Shown here in pieces: positions 21,690-32,890 of a stretch of 64,000 nucleotides of DNA. The notes below the pieces were generated by a model. That model worked only from the letters and a program-made list of their open reading frames with translations, searched no databases and was not told the origin of the DNA. The stretch is from Eustoma russellianum (taxonomy: Eukaryota; Streptophyta; Magnoliopsida; Gentianales; Gentianaceae). Within the stretch, counting starts at the first letter, position 1. Every line of letters begins with the position of its first letter. The position numbers and the translations under genes are program-made. The stretch covers positions 8,271,196 to 8,335,195 of the forward strand of contig AP025055.1 in assembly GCA_036186865.1 (NCBI GenBank), given 5' to 3'.

Positions 21690-22830
21690 CTGTCCCAAAT
21701 CTTAGAACTACTGCAGAAATGGGCGCCTAATTCAAGCCCAGCAGAAGGTTTTTCTAGCCAACAAATCAACCTGACTGATAAACTCAATGACCACAATTAT
21801 TCTATGAGGGCAAGGAAAATCAGTCTGGCAGTCGATGGTAGGGGAATGCTCAGGCACATCACTGCCCCACCCTTCAGGAAAGAAGAACCCACGTACGAAC
21901 AGTGGTGGCAATCAGACTCCACTGTCCTTACCTAGACTCTGGAGAATATGGAACCTGAAATTGTGAATCAATACATAGATTATCCCACCTTATGGTATCT
22001 ATGGAAAGGGATCGAGGCTACCTACAGTAGTGGCAAAGATCCACTACAGATCTACGATTTGACTGTTAAGGCTAATAGTCTCAAGTAGGGAGCCCAATCA
22101 CTAGAACGAATTTACAGCCAGCTTCAAGCAGTGTGGAAAGACATAGATAGGCGACTTCCAAACCCAATGCACTGCCCACGAGATATGACAGTGTATAATC
22201 AGATCCAATAGTAGAACATGTTATACCAGTTTTTACAAGCCATCAACGAAGAGTATGATAATGAAAGGAGGTATATTTTAAAAACAGATCCATTGCCTTC
22301 GGTGGAGGAGACATACGCTCAGATCTGGAGAGAGGCTCACCAAAGACACATCATGAAAGGGGAAAGAGACACCTACCATAAGACAAATCCATAAGGCATC
22401 GGAAGTGGGTTACTGACGCAAGGAAGGACAAACTCCTCATGAACAGCGCAACCTTGCCAACCAACGAAGAATGGGAGGTCAAAATAGGCGAGGAGTGCTC
22501 TTCCTGTCCCATCACTCCGCAAAGATGATGAAAAATCTTACCTTCGATGCACCCACTGTGATGGCAGTAGACATACCGCAGAGGGATGCTTCCAGCTGAT
22601 AGGATATCTCGATTAGTGGCTGGATGCAAGGAAGCGAGGAAAGAGAGGGGCCATTGCCGGAGCTACCACGGGCAACCAGGAGGCTGCCATCGATGCAAGC
22701 GGAGAGAGTGGATTTGGCGGAGTTACCAGTGAGACAGCAGCACAGAAGGAGAAGGATCTAGTATATAGGGAAGGCACGCAAGGTAAGGGGCTTGGGTCAA
22801 TTTACCACCAAGCCCCCTGTCATTTAAAGG
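21690..22830 (+). pseudogene. Copia B gag, main part
   Basis: Continues in frame from 17677 with LSQILELLQKWAPN, then INLTDKLNDHNYSMRARK, the UBN2_3-type gag block of RE1-like copia elements. A zinc knuckle CTHCDGSRHTAEGCF with CX2CX4HX4C spacing lies near 22545-22590, followed by QLIGY. In-frame stops occur at about 21933, 22087, 22210 and later, so it is a long-dead copy. Codon content is more GC-rich than the surrounding LTRs. Confidence 0.82.
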
Positions 22831-22879
22831 GGAGTTGGGAGCTGGGGGTAATAATGTTGTGAGGGAGATAAAAAAGGTA

Positions 22880-23306
22880 AAAAAGAAAAATGTGGTAAGA
22901 CCACCTATTTTAAACCAGATAAAAATCCTATGTGGTTATTTGACCGTGGTGCCACAGATACCATGTCTTATGATATCTGAGATTTTCACTCTCCCACTAA
23001 CCCCAAGAAAACATTTATTTGCACTGCCAATGGTGGGGTACCTCCGGTCGAAGGAATGGGTAGTGTCTATATTTCACCCAATCTCACACTCAGAAATTGT
23101 CTTCGCGTGCCAACTTATCCCATAAATTATTGTCTATCAGCCATCTCACTAAAGAATTGCACTGTACTGTATTGATACATCTGTCCTTTTGTCATCTACA
23201 GGATATTCAGATGGAGAAGATAATTGGACGTGGTTCTTAACGTGGAGGCCTCTACTTTGTTGTTGAGGTAGGCCAACACGGCACGACAGCGCTCACTCAT
23301 GGGACG
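22880..23306 (+). pseudogene. Copia B protease region
   Basis: Reads PMWLFDRGATDTMSYD near 22927-22976, the copia aspartic protease box in which DSG has become DRG. It continues with SPNLTLRNCLRVP and NYCLSAIS, the GAG_pre-integrase part. Frames are broken. Confidence 0.75.
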
Positions 23307-24400
23307 GTGGATAGGCAAGATTGGTTGTGGCACTGTCGTCTGGGTCATCCTTTCTTGGGATACTTAAAGACAATACTCCCTCACCTCTTTAATAAATTCT
23401 CTCATTTATCCTACGATACGTGTATCTTAGCCAAAATTCATAAACATACGTATCCTCATAACAATACTCCTGTGTTGAAATCTTTTACCCTTATTCACTC
23501 TGATATGTGGGTTCCATCCCCTGCACCAAGTCAGAACGGTTTCTTATTTTTTTGCTATTTGTTGATGACTGCACTCGTATGACATGAATATATTTTCTTA
23601 AGCATAAATCTGATGTCTTCGATAAATTTGTCTTGTTTTACCACATGATTGAAACACAATATTAAGAGAAAATACAAGTTCTCCACACTGATAACGGAAC
23701 TGAGTATGTTAATAAACCTCTACAAAATTTCCTCCAGACCAACGGCCTTATTCACCAAACCACATGTGTAGATACCCCTCAACAAAATGGGGTTGCAGAA
23801 CATGAAAACCGCATCCTCCTCTAGATCACCCGCTCTCTCATGATAGAGTCTTAAGTACCTCTCTTATACTGGCCAGAAGCCATTGCTACAGCAAATTAAC
23901 TTATTAACAAATTACCAACCAAATTTCTGAAATATCAAACACCCCTAAACTCACTCGCTCATTATCACAAGGTACCTCTTCATTTTTCACTTCCTCCCAG
24001 AGTATTTAGGTGTAGTATCTATGTCCATATCCCTAAATCCCAAAGATCAAAATTTGATCCTTGGGCTATTCGGTGTGTCTTTGTTGGATATGGGGTTAAT
24101 AAAAAGGAATACCGGTGTTTTGATCCCCATACTCACCCCCTAATGGATTGTGACTTCCTTCAATCAGAATATTACTATCAAACTTCACCTCGGAGTCAGG
24201 GGAGAATTATAAAAGTGACTCACTTGGTTGGTTACACAATCCAACAATCTAGTTTCGCAGAAACCGGCCCGGCAGAGGGAGCAGGCCAAACCACCGGATC
24301 AACCTCTGACAACAGAGAAGAGTCTTTACCAATGGATCTTGACCCACTGTCAACTCCAGATGAATGTCCTGAGGTAACTAAAAAAGTCCCTCAATAAGTA
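23307..24400 (+). pseudogene. Copia B integrase
   Basis: Zinc-binding HCRLGHP is followed by CILAK; the core has LIHSDMW with a catalytic Asp, HTDNGTEYVN (about 23680-23710) with the second, and PQQNGVAEHENRIL with the Glu. The C-terminal FVGYGVNKKEYRCFDP block is present near 24083-24130. Stops at 23580 and 23822 and frame changes divide it. Catalytic residues are still visible, so decay came from nonsense and indels. Confidence 0.82.
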
Positions 24401-24549
24401 ACTATGATCCCTAGTCGAAACAGAATCTGGAGGTCGCATGTACGTACTTCCTCCACAAAGAAATCGCAGAGTCCCTCAGGTCAGGTATGAACCAGAGTAT
24501 GTCCCCAAGAATTCCAAGTACCCAGTTTCAATTACAGTAAAAGGATTCT

Positions 24550-25290
24550 TAGAAACTGCTCGAGCATTCTAGATGCCACTATACAAAGTGGGTATTCCCA
24601 AAACGACAGAAGAAGCACAGAACTATCAAGAATGGAAGAAGCCGATGGAAGACGAGATGGACGCCCTTAGAAAGAATGGAACATGGGAAAAGAGCTTGAT
24701 AAGCCCAAGAAAGAAACCGGTTGGTTGTAGATGGGTGTTTACATTGAAGTACTAGGCAGACGGAAAAATTAAGAGATACAAGGCAAGGCTGGTTGCGAAA
24801 GGCTAAACACAAACTTATGACATTGATTCCTCAGAGACTTTTTCTCCTGTTGCAAAAATAGACACGATCAAAGTACTGTTCTCAGTTGCGGTAAATCTGG
24901 AATGGCCTCTTTATCAGGTGGATGTTAAGAATGCATTTCTTCATAGAGATCTGAAGAAAGAAGTATACATGGAACCTCCTCCTAGATTTACAGATGAATT
25001 TGCAGACGGAGAAGTGTGTAGGCTTTGGAAAGCAATGTATGGCCTAAAACAGTCACCTAGAGCATGGTTTGGAAGGTTCACTATGGTCATGAAGAACTGG
25101 GGATACAATCAGAGTAACTCAGATCATACACTGTTTCTCAAGCGTCGACAACATTTGATCACATGCCTTGTCATCTATGTCGATGATATGATTATTACCG
25201 AGAATTATGATGAAGAGATCGCAAGCCTAAAGCAGCAATTGTCTAAAGAATTTGAGATGAAGGACTTGGGGTAACTACGGATTTCCTAGG
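24550..25290 (+). pseudogene. Copia B reverse transcriptase (RVT_2)
   Basis: Contains GCRWVFTLKY, RYKARLVAKG, YQVDVKNAFLHRD with a catalytic Asp, AMYGLKQSPRAWFGRF and an intact IYVDDMII box at about 25172-25196. Stops at 24753 (after LKY), 24804 (after VAKG) and 25272 break the frame. The 118-codon stretch 24918-25274 is the best-kept part of copia B. Confidence 0.87.
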
Positions 25291-26028
25291 TACGGAGGTG
25301 CTCAGATCAAAACGAGGAATATTTATATCACAGAGAAAATATGTGCTTGAACTCTTGGCGGAAACAAGACTAGTAGATTGCAAACCAGCTGATACGCCAA
25401 TTGCAGTGAATCATGGGCTTAAGATCGTATAGGGGCAGAGTTAGCAGACAAAGGAAAGTATCAACAATTGGTGGGAAAAATGATATACTTGTCACATACG
25501 AGGCCTGACATAGCCTACACTATTGGAGTGATAAGCAAATTCATGCACCAGCCACAAGAGGAACACATGGAGGAAGCAATAAGAGTAGTTTAATATTTGA
25601 AAGGATCAGGAGGCCAAGAAATAGTGTCTCAGAATCATGGAAATCTAAAGATAAAGGTATACACAGACGCTGATTGGGCTTGAAATCCAAATGATAGAAG
25701 GTCTACGTCCGTGTACTTTGCTTTGGTTGGAGAGAATCTGGTCACTTGGTAGAGTAAGAAGCAAAAAGTGGTGGCCTTGTCAATTGCCGAGGCAGAGTTC
25801 TGTGGGATTGCTCCTGGGTTGACTGAAGTACTATGGCTAAAGAAAGTGTCAACAGAGATGGATATCTGCTATGTGACAATAAGGCGGCATTAAAAATTTT
25901 ATAGAATAGGGTACAACATGATCACACAAAACACGTGGAAGTAGACTATCATTTCATTGAGGAGAAAATTGATGCTCAAATAGTGTGCCTTTCGTATGTA
26001 AGATCAGAGGAGCAAATGACAGATGTAT
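25290..26028 (+). pseudogene. Copia B RNase H, truncated by a gypsy LTR
   Basis: Shows the connection SQRKYVLELL, RPDIAYTIGV, then DADWA, DRRSTSVYF, AEAEFCG and HVEVDYHFIEEKI, the normal copia RNase H order. It stops abruptly at 26028 within the conserved ADVLTK tail, where the LTR start TGTTACGACCCG begins. The remainder and the 3' LTR must lie beyond the right edge, behind the nested insertions. Confidence 0.85.
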
Positions 26029-27673
26029 TGTTACGACCCGAACCCCCGGGCTAGTGGAAAAGATAATAAAAGGAATTACGATGGAATTAGAGTGCGATCA
26101 TTGTACCGCACTTAGTATAATAAGCGTGTAAGTGTACCTTAAATAAAAATTTAAGAACTATTAAAGTCTCATAATAGACATAAGAATAATTAAGATAGGC
26201 ATATAAAAGACTTGTACACATTTTATTAAGAATTTTAAATAAAAGAAAAAGGAAATAACACATAAGAAAAGAAAGAAAGGACAAAATGGTAAAATCCCAC
26301 ATCCAAACCAAGCTTGGCGCCCCATCCCTTGAATAAGACAAACTTGTCTTCCATTTTATTTATTCCCTTTTATTTATTTTTCCCACCTTCTACCATCAAC
26401 CAATGGCATTTCATGCATGCCTTACACAACAATCACTAATTCTTCCATTTTAATTTCTTTCTTTATACTCTTTTCATCATTTTCATTCTTACAAGATGTA
26501 AGACCACCTCCCAATCACATTCCATGCATGGCATAATTCTTTTACACACCCCATTCTACAACAAGGAGGAATAATTTGGTCTCCACCTCTCAAATTTCGG
26601 CCACAAGCATGAAAGGGAACAATCCTTCTCTTGCCATCTTCCACACCCCCACATTGAGCCATTAATCTTTCACGCAATCTCTTTTCCATCACATCCACCT
26701 CTTCACTCTCTTCAAACACTTATTCCACTAAAGGATGATCTCTTCCTCTTTTTCTAATGTTAAAACCGTGGGTTACAACCAAGAGTGAGGAGGATAACTT
26801 CATTTTTCCCTATCACTCTTCTTTTCACCAAAACCCCCACATGAAATCCTCTTCTTTCTCTTTAACTCTTCCTCTCATATAGAGAAAATTTTCCTCTCCT
26901 CTCTAGAGCCTTCAACCATGAGTTTGCATGGAAGGAGTGAGGAACTTCTTCCATCCTTAAACAAAGAAGACATTCCAAATCACACCACCTCTTGCCTCTC
27001 TCAAAAAGTCAATGGGTTCTCTTCTCATTTCTCTCCTCTTCAGTCGCGGTTCTCCCAAGATAAATCAAGGAGAACTCTTCTAAATTTGAAGTGTGAAGCA
27101 AGCCTCCGACTCAAGGAACTCCAAGGTAAGGACCATATCACTCTTTCTCACCACCCATTTCCCACAAAACACCCATCTCACCTCCAATCTAGGTCCCAAA
27201 CCGTGGCCTCTTCAAAGGTATGAAGAAGGAACTTCTTCCACAATCAAGTAAAAATCCAAGCTTGCATGTTCAAGATGCATTAAGGTAAGGATAGTACCAT
27301 TATTTTTAAATATCTTTCCACACTCCATCCTTCGAAAGACTTGACATTTCTCCCCATTCTCTCCATTTAGACGTGGGTCATAAGAAGAAGGAAGAGAAAG
27401 TGTTCTTAAGTTGAAAGGTGAGGCAACCCCGGGGATTCCTCAAGGTGAGACCTTCTTTAAGATAGATGATGGCTTCTTAAGCATTCACCTTCCAAAAAAA
27501 TTAATTTTTCTCCATTCTTGAGCCTTAAGGCCGTAGGTACCAAACAAAGGAAGAAAGAAGAAATCCTTTTATTATTTTTAGTGTAAGAATCAAAAGAAAA
27601 GGCAAGTATTCTTCCTAGCTTCTTCATGCATGTTAAAAATGTAACCTTTGATGTATAAATTATAAGAGGGATC
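26029..27673 (+). mobile_element. Gypsy-type LTR, 5' part, split by copia C
   Basis: Starts TGTTACGACCCGAACC exactly at the break in copia B's RNase H. The start matches the reverse complement of solo LTR 2's end, placing it in that subfamily. It ends where copia C begins at 27674; the rest should lie right of the window. It contains a row of GGTAAG/ACCGTG modules. No coding region is convincing; the 101-codon frame at 26918-27223 overlaps the modules and has no known domain. Confidence 0.75.
27125..27606 (+). repeat. Donor-like modules with about 160-bp period
   Basis: GGTAAG at 27125 and 27284, GGTGAG at 27444 and GGCAAG at 27601 are spaced 159, 160 and 157 bp. CCGTGG at 27201, ACGTGG at 27371 and CCGTAG at 27531 lie between them at 170 and 160 bp. 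The modules are diverged in sequence but regular in spacing. Confidence 0.6.
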
Positions 27674-28688
27674 TGTTGAGAAAAAGTGTTTGAATGATTT
27701 ACAAATGCATGATTTAAATGCACTGAGTTTACAAAATGCATAAATAAATTATTACTTGACACGTTTATATGATATACATGCTTCATATGCTTATATATAT
27801 TGTTATCGTACAAACAAGCCATGGAGCATTAAAACTTACATCATATTGCAAACATTTGTTGTCTTTGTACTATTTTCAGGTGCCACAATTAATGAACTAA
27901 ACCAGTTCATTAAGTGGAATGCTTAAGTTAATGAACTAACTAGTTCATTAAATGAAGACATATTTGGAGAAAGCTTGATGGCAACAAATTTGAGAATGGA
28001 AAGTCTTCTCCTGATTCAATTCACACGCCTATTATATATATTTGGTATATATATTCATATATATACCAAATACATATAAAAAAATTCATATTTTCTAAAA
28101 AAAGCACAATACACATATATTCCGATGTACCACCGACACGTACATATATTACAAACGTACGTCGATTTCACACCACATACACCTCATATTTATGAATATA
28201 TTCAGGTCTTATATCATATCATATAAGTCATGGTGACATCAAAATTATAACGACATATTACAACGTCATAAACTGAAAATTGTCGCATCGGGTGACTACC
28301 GAAACTTCACCGACATGTCACGTACTTGCCATATAAAGATGGCCAGCCCATATACTTCAAAAATCGCCAAACAATTTGTGGCTCACATGTTACAAACAGC
28401 CACTAAGTCATTTTATGTTGGCACACACAAAACACCCACAATTTAGGCTAGATTTGTTGAGAATTCAAATTCAATCTTCTCTACTACACATGGGCGTTTT
28501 TACCTCAGCCATTTGAGCTAGATATACACTTTGTTTTATGTATATTATGTGTGACATAATATATATTACATGTGCAAGAAGTTTGAATTTAATTGGAGAA
28601 AAATCGCGTAATCGACGAAAATCGAAAATTCGGTTTTCTACGAACATACAACATGGAACGTTTTTTTGGCATAAGATGTAACATGTAT
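27674..28688 (+). repeat. Copia C 5' LTR, left part
   Basis: Starts TGTTGAGAAAAAG and is the reverse complement of the ends of the copia A, D and E LTRs, so copia C lies on the plus strand. Shared landmarks are the palindromes near 27888-27950 and 28207-28230 and the TATA-like site at 28332-28337. It is cut at 28688 by the Tekay insertion; the missing part follows at 60166 and the joined sequence matches the other LTRs across the gap. Confidence 0.9.
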
Positions 28689-29213
28689 TGTTGTACCCAT
28701 CGTTAAACTACTATGTACCCCCGATGTATATGAAGTGGGTTAATAAAAAGTCCTAGTTTCCAATTACAATTTTCTACATTCCAAATAGTTTCTTTCTTTT
28801 ATAAAGGTCCCTTAAGATAAATAATATTTTATAAGTAAATATCTAAATTATAAGTATGGATAATGCTTCATGATGAAATACCAATTATGCCCTCATAACA
28901 TTTCGAAAATAAAAAAGAAGAGAAAAGAAAAATCGGCCATGCTTAAGAGGAGGATCTAGAACCATCCTCCTTTAATAATCTAACCAACTACCTAAAAGGA
29001 GTATTCCATTAACTAAACCTAAAAAGTTTCAAGGGCCATTAAGTAGCCACCCTCACCATGATTATGTCTTAAGACAATTAAGAACCATCTTCTTCCTCCT
29101 CTTGAAACATCCGGCCGCCTACCCCCTTTAAACTCCATGGATTCTTTTTCAACCTCCTAACAAGCAAACTACATTCCATCCATAATCCATCCACTAAATT
29201 CCTCATAAGACAA

Positions 29214-29221
29214 TATATAAA
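29214..29221 (+). promoter_or_regulatory. Candidate TATA box of the Tekay LTR
   Basis: TATATAAA in both LTRs (second copy at 56741-56748). The first donor-like GGTAAG lies about 105 bp downstream, so transcription from here would place it shortly after the 5' end of the RNA. Confidence 0.55.
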
Positions 29222-29318
29222 CATTCAAGAGATTCAAGTACTCAAGAAACTTCTTGACCCAAAGGTGTTCCTAGAAGTACTCCAAGACCATCTTCTTCAA
29301 CTCTCAAGCTTCAAGCTA

Positions 29319-29841
29319 GGTAAGCAAGTCTCCTAAACATCTCCTTTAATCCTAAGACATCAACTTATGAAGCTCACTTTGTTCTCCATTTCCCTTAACA
29401 ATCCGTGGCCTTGCATGTGCCCCTAGGTGAAGAATCTTCAAGCTCCTTGGGGTAGGAGTCCCTCAAGTGAGCCATTCCAACAAAAGTTCCATATCGGTAA
29501 GGATTTTAAACCTTTATATGTTCATTTTAACCCCCCATGAAGCATAAATTCGGATGTCTCCCTAACCTCATAAACCGTGAGTCTTAGGATAGGAAAAAGG
29601 AAGGTGATATCTTCAAGCCTTCAAGGAAGTGATGATAGTTTGGTGACTAGGTTGCAACACTAAGCTATTTTGGTAAGAAAATCTACCTTGAATATAGTTT
29701 ATTTACCTTTGGATTTAAGGATAATGCTAACCTCCATCTTTTTCTTCAAAACCGTGTACGCCACGGTGAAGTAAGAGGAGATCTCAAGCCATTTGATCCA
29801 CTCTAAATTAAGAAGAAATTCAGACTTAACAAAAAGGCAAG
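29319..29841 (+). repeat. Donor-like modules with 176-bp period, Tekay 5' LTR
   Basis: GGTAAG at 29319, 29496 and 29672 and GGCAAG at 29836 are spaced 177, 176 and 164 bp. CCGTG at 29403, 29575 and 29752 lie between them, spaced 172 and 177. CTAAC plus a pyrimidine tract precedes the second and third CCGTG. The 3' LTR has the same spacing. Confidence 0.65.
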
Positions 29842-31669
29842 TATAATTTAGACTTTCGTGATTTATTTAAGGAGTTAATGACTTGAATGTTTAGTCATAG
29901 TAAGTTATGATTGTTAGATGACATGATAAGCATGAAATAGTAAAGTTGTGAACTTTGATGAAATACTAGTATGAAAGTTTACTCTTTGGCTCATGTTACT
30001 TGATGGATATGTTAAGACCCCTATTTTTAGCATGTAGTATGTTACATAATTCATATATTTGGGATGTCATGGTAACATAACAAGGAATGGTATGAATCTT
30101 GTATGTTGCATGTTCCATGATGCTTGATATAGCCAAAATGACAAGTCAAGGGGAGTGTTTTTTGGTCTTTTGAAAAACAGCCTTAGAAGACATTTGAAGG
30201 TATTAATGGGCGCCAAAGTAAGGTACTATGTTCCCTAAGAATGTTGGTCTAAGCACTCTTGATGAACTATGTTGAGAATTGGGTTAAATCATAAATTGTG
30301 GATGAGTATATTTGTGTGTGTGTGTTTCGGCCTCAATAGGGTTTTATAGGAAATGAATGGTGTTTATTTTCCCGTATTTAGGAGCATGTTTAGGACCTAT
30401 TTTCATAGTGGTTTATGGCTGGAAAATTTGGATATCATGTGCTAAGTGAAGCCTATGTGTTCCTAGTTGTGCTATAGAGGTTAAAAGTGAAACTAGTCAT
30501 GGTGTTGGTGTTTGTGGGGTTGCTTGATTTCATCACCATGTGCATTTATAATAGTGACCTTATAAGCTAAGAATAAATATCTTTGGCTGTGTGATATTGT
30601 CGTTAATAAATAAGGTTAAAGGATGAAGGGGTAGATAATGCGCGTGACAAGAGACAAGGAGTGGTTTAAGGAAAAATTTCCAGAAGAGAACTGTTTGGAG
30701 TGTCTCATTGATTGGCCTTGAAATGAACCTTGTGAATTTGCAAATAACCTCAAATTTGGTGTGCTGGTAGTCCATTATGTATATTAAGTGTGTGTGGTGG
30801 TAAATCGATAAAAAGACTAGTTTTACAATATTAATGGAGCCTCAAGATGAACCTGTGCAAAACAGAATTCTGGGCGCATATGTTCTGGAAAAATAATTGT
30901 TTAACCACTTTAAAGGTCTTGGATTGCCTTGAAATTTTTATGGGAGTCACTTAAAATACTGGGTCAGATGTCTATATAAAACAAAAAGTATCCATTTGAG
31001 GGGTTAACAACTGAAGGGAAGTCGGATGAACGTTTCTGGAAATCTGGACAGAATGTTGGGTCATAATGTTTGGGCTTATCCTTAATTGTTTAGGCGTGAA
31101 GATGGTGTTTGGGCTAAGTAAAATTATTTCCCAGTACGTTAACTTTTTTTTCCAAGTGGCATATGTGATTTATTGATGATTTAAGGGTCATAAAAACGAA
31201 AGAGAACAGGTACTGCACAGCCGGAAGTTCGGATGTGCCATGTCTTGTTTGAACCCGGACTTGAACCCCTTATGTTTATTGTATTTTTACGAAATTTTTA
31301 TGGTTGATAGATAGGACCCTAATGTGCATGCCATGTAAAAAGATCCAGGGAATAAGTTGTCTTGGTCTCATTTTGAGCCAAGGAAAATAAGTACGAACTG
31401 CTGGAAAGTTTTTTCAGCCTATGGGACTATACCTATGTCATGTCCTAAGTAATTTTTAAGATGATTCATGCCATGACTCTCATTGCATTTCATCCCATAT
31501 ATCATGCATGACCATGTGCATTATGAATCTGATTTTCTCTAAGTTTTCTTATGCAAGCAAGTTCTTTTCAAGTAAGCAAGTTTTCTTTATGCAAGTAAGT
31601 CATTTGTGGTCACATGATTTTCAAAGAAATGATCCATGATTTCCTTGCCGGCTAAGCATGCTTATAACC

Positions 31670-31885
31670 CGAGCCAGACTCGGGGTTAATAGGTCTGATG
31701 ACTTGATATGTTCTGGACCCGTTCTGGACCCAGGGTTAATTGGTCCGATGACATGTTCTGGACCCGACCCAGGCCTGGGGTTAATCGGCCTGATGACACA
31801 TTCTGGACCCGTCCCAGACCCGGGGTTAATTGGTCTGATGACATGTTCTGGACCCGCTCAGATCCAGGGTTAATTGATCTGACAC
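31670..31885 (+). repeat. 45-bp tandem repeat, five units, Tekay 5' LTR
   Basis: GGTTAAT cores at 31684, 31734, 31779, 31824 and 31868, each within a CCGGGGTTAATNGGNCTGATG unit. The 3' LTR has six. Both strands and frames give repetitive peptides without known match. Confidence 0.85.
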
Positions 31886-32163
31886 TCTGTTTTCTTTTAC
31901 GCCTGCTCTATGGGACCAAATGATGATTTTAACAAGACATGACATCATGCATTGCGTCTTTTATATTTCATGTCTACTTTGCATGTTGGATCGGTTAAGT
32001 TAGGAAGTGATATGAAAATGCCAGACTAGTACTATTTGAGTTATGATTAGGTTATATCTTCTGCGGATCAAGGGTTGAAGGCCAGGTATGATTAATGTTG
32101 GTTCGTGGGGTTTTGCATTCATGTTATGATTCTTTATTTATTTCATGACGGTTTATTGTATGC

Positions 32164-32265
32164 TTGCTGGGTGATTTTATCACTCACACCTTTATTTTCC
32201 CCCCAGACCTCGAGAATGCTAATGTTGAGTGGATCGATGATGAACCGAGAGTGCCATACCCATAA
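32164..32265 (+). CDS. Conserved LTR coding segment, Tekay 5' LTR
   Basis: Open in one frame from 32164 to TAA at 32263-32265, ending VEWIDDEPRVPYP. The last 13 codons differ from solo LTR 1 almost only at synonymous sites. One extra G at about 32169-32171 shifts the frame relative to the ATG at 32145, so the ATG-initiated version seen in solo LTR 1 is broken here. A CAG-GTATG at 32086 and CCCAG at 32206 frame a 121-nt intron-like interval directly before the conserved part. Function unknown. Confidence 0.4.
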   Translation: MLGDFITHTFIFPPDLENANVEWIDDEPRVPYP

Positions 32266-32585
32266 CCAAGAAGCCGAGAGAACATGATGCTTAAGGACTT
32301 TTGTGCTGATATGATATTTGTACTATGAACTATGTTTGGAACTTTTGGGATTTCAGTTTTACCTCGTTTTGTTGCACCGATGTTTTGGACTTAATATTTT
32401 CGGCAAGCATGTTATTTCGAAGTTTTTAATTCTGCCTAAATTTTGATACCCTGCTAAATGTTAACATGGTAGTCCATGACCTAGTTATGGATGTTTACAT
32501 GTTATGCATGACGCTTTGTACTCTCCGTTGTGAAGCACGGCGGGTGCACCGCATTCGGACTAGCTCCGGTGTGGGGCGCTACAGG

Positions 32586-32597
32586 TGGTATCAGAGC
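32586..32597 (+). promoter_or_regulatory. Primer-binding site of the Tekay element
   Basis: TGGTATCAGAGC two bases behind the 5' LTR, an exact match to the initiator tRNA-Met complement. Confidence 0.95.
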
Positions 32598-32890
32598 CTA
32601 GGCTCTAGATTTCGGGCAGAACGTAGAACTAAGTTATGATCTTAGAAACCCAAGTTTGATCTTAGATCTAAGTCATGATTTTAGATGAGTGATGGCCTTA
32701 GACTAGGACAACGTAGACCGGATTTAGGATTTGATTCGAAAATTAATCCTGACCCATAGAATCTGGAACTTTATACTAAGATATGTTTTTCCTCTTCCTC
32801 ACTTGAATTTCTTTGAGAATTATAATCTTTAGCCAAAATAATCTATTTTTATCCCAACATTTGTATAAATTTTGACACTCCGTAGTGAAG
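32598..32890 (+). other. Untranslated leader of the Tekay element
   Basis: About 290 bp between the primer site and the gag ATG. Repeated short TTAGATCTTAGAAACC-like phrases occur, but there is no reading frame or known motif. Confidence 0.6.

Larger units (their letters stand above)
28689..32583 (+). repeat. 5' LTR of the Tekay element (3895 bp)
   Basis: Begins TGTTGTACCC and ends GGGGCGCTACA. It matches 56218-60160 along its length, differing by point changes and by one 45-bp tandem unit. A TATATAAA at 29214-29221 is a good TATA candidate, which would give a short U3 and a very long R-U5 of over 3 kb containing the spaced modules, tandem repeats and conserved coding segment. Confidence 0.93.

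Noticed and set aside
26918..27223. 101-codon frame in the gypsy LTR part
   Set aside because: Low-complexity Ser/Pro/His content, no homologue recognised, crosses the donor-like modules; kept as part of the LTR only.
27457..27822. 121-codon antisense frame
   Set aside because: Crosses the junction between the gypsy LTR and copia C at 27673/27674, so it cannot be an old gene.
31658..31923. Overlapping frames encoding PGLIGLMTCSG-like repeats
   Set aside because: They arise from the 45-bp tandem repeat, whose unit length is a multiple of three; no start context or conservation outside the repeat.
32105..32287. 60-codon frame present in both Tekay LTRs (also 59682-59864)
   Set aside because: Shared only because the LTRs are copies. 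It is in a different frame from the conserved segment and is not kept in the solo LTRs.
32586..32597. tRNA-like TGGTATCAGAGC as part of a tRNA gene
   Set aside because: No cloverleaf around it; it is the primer-binding site.
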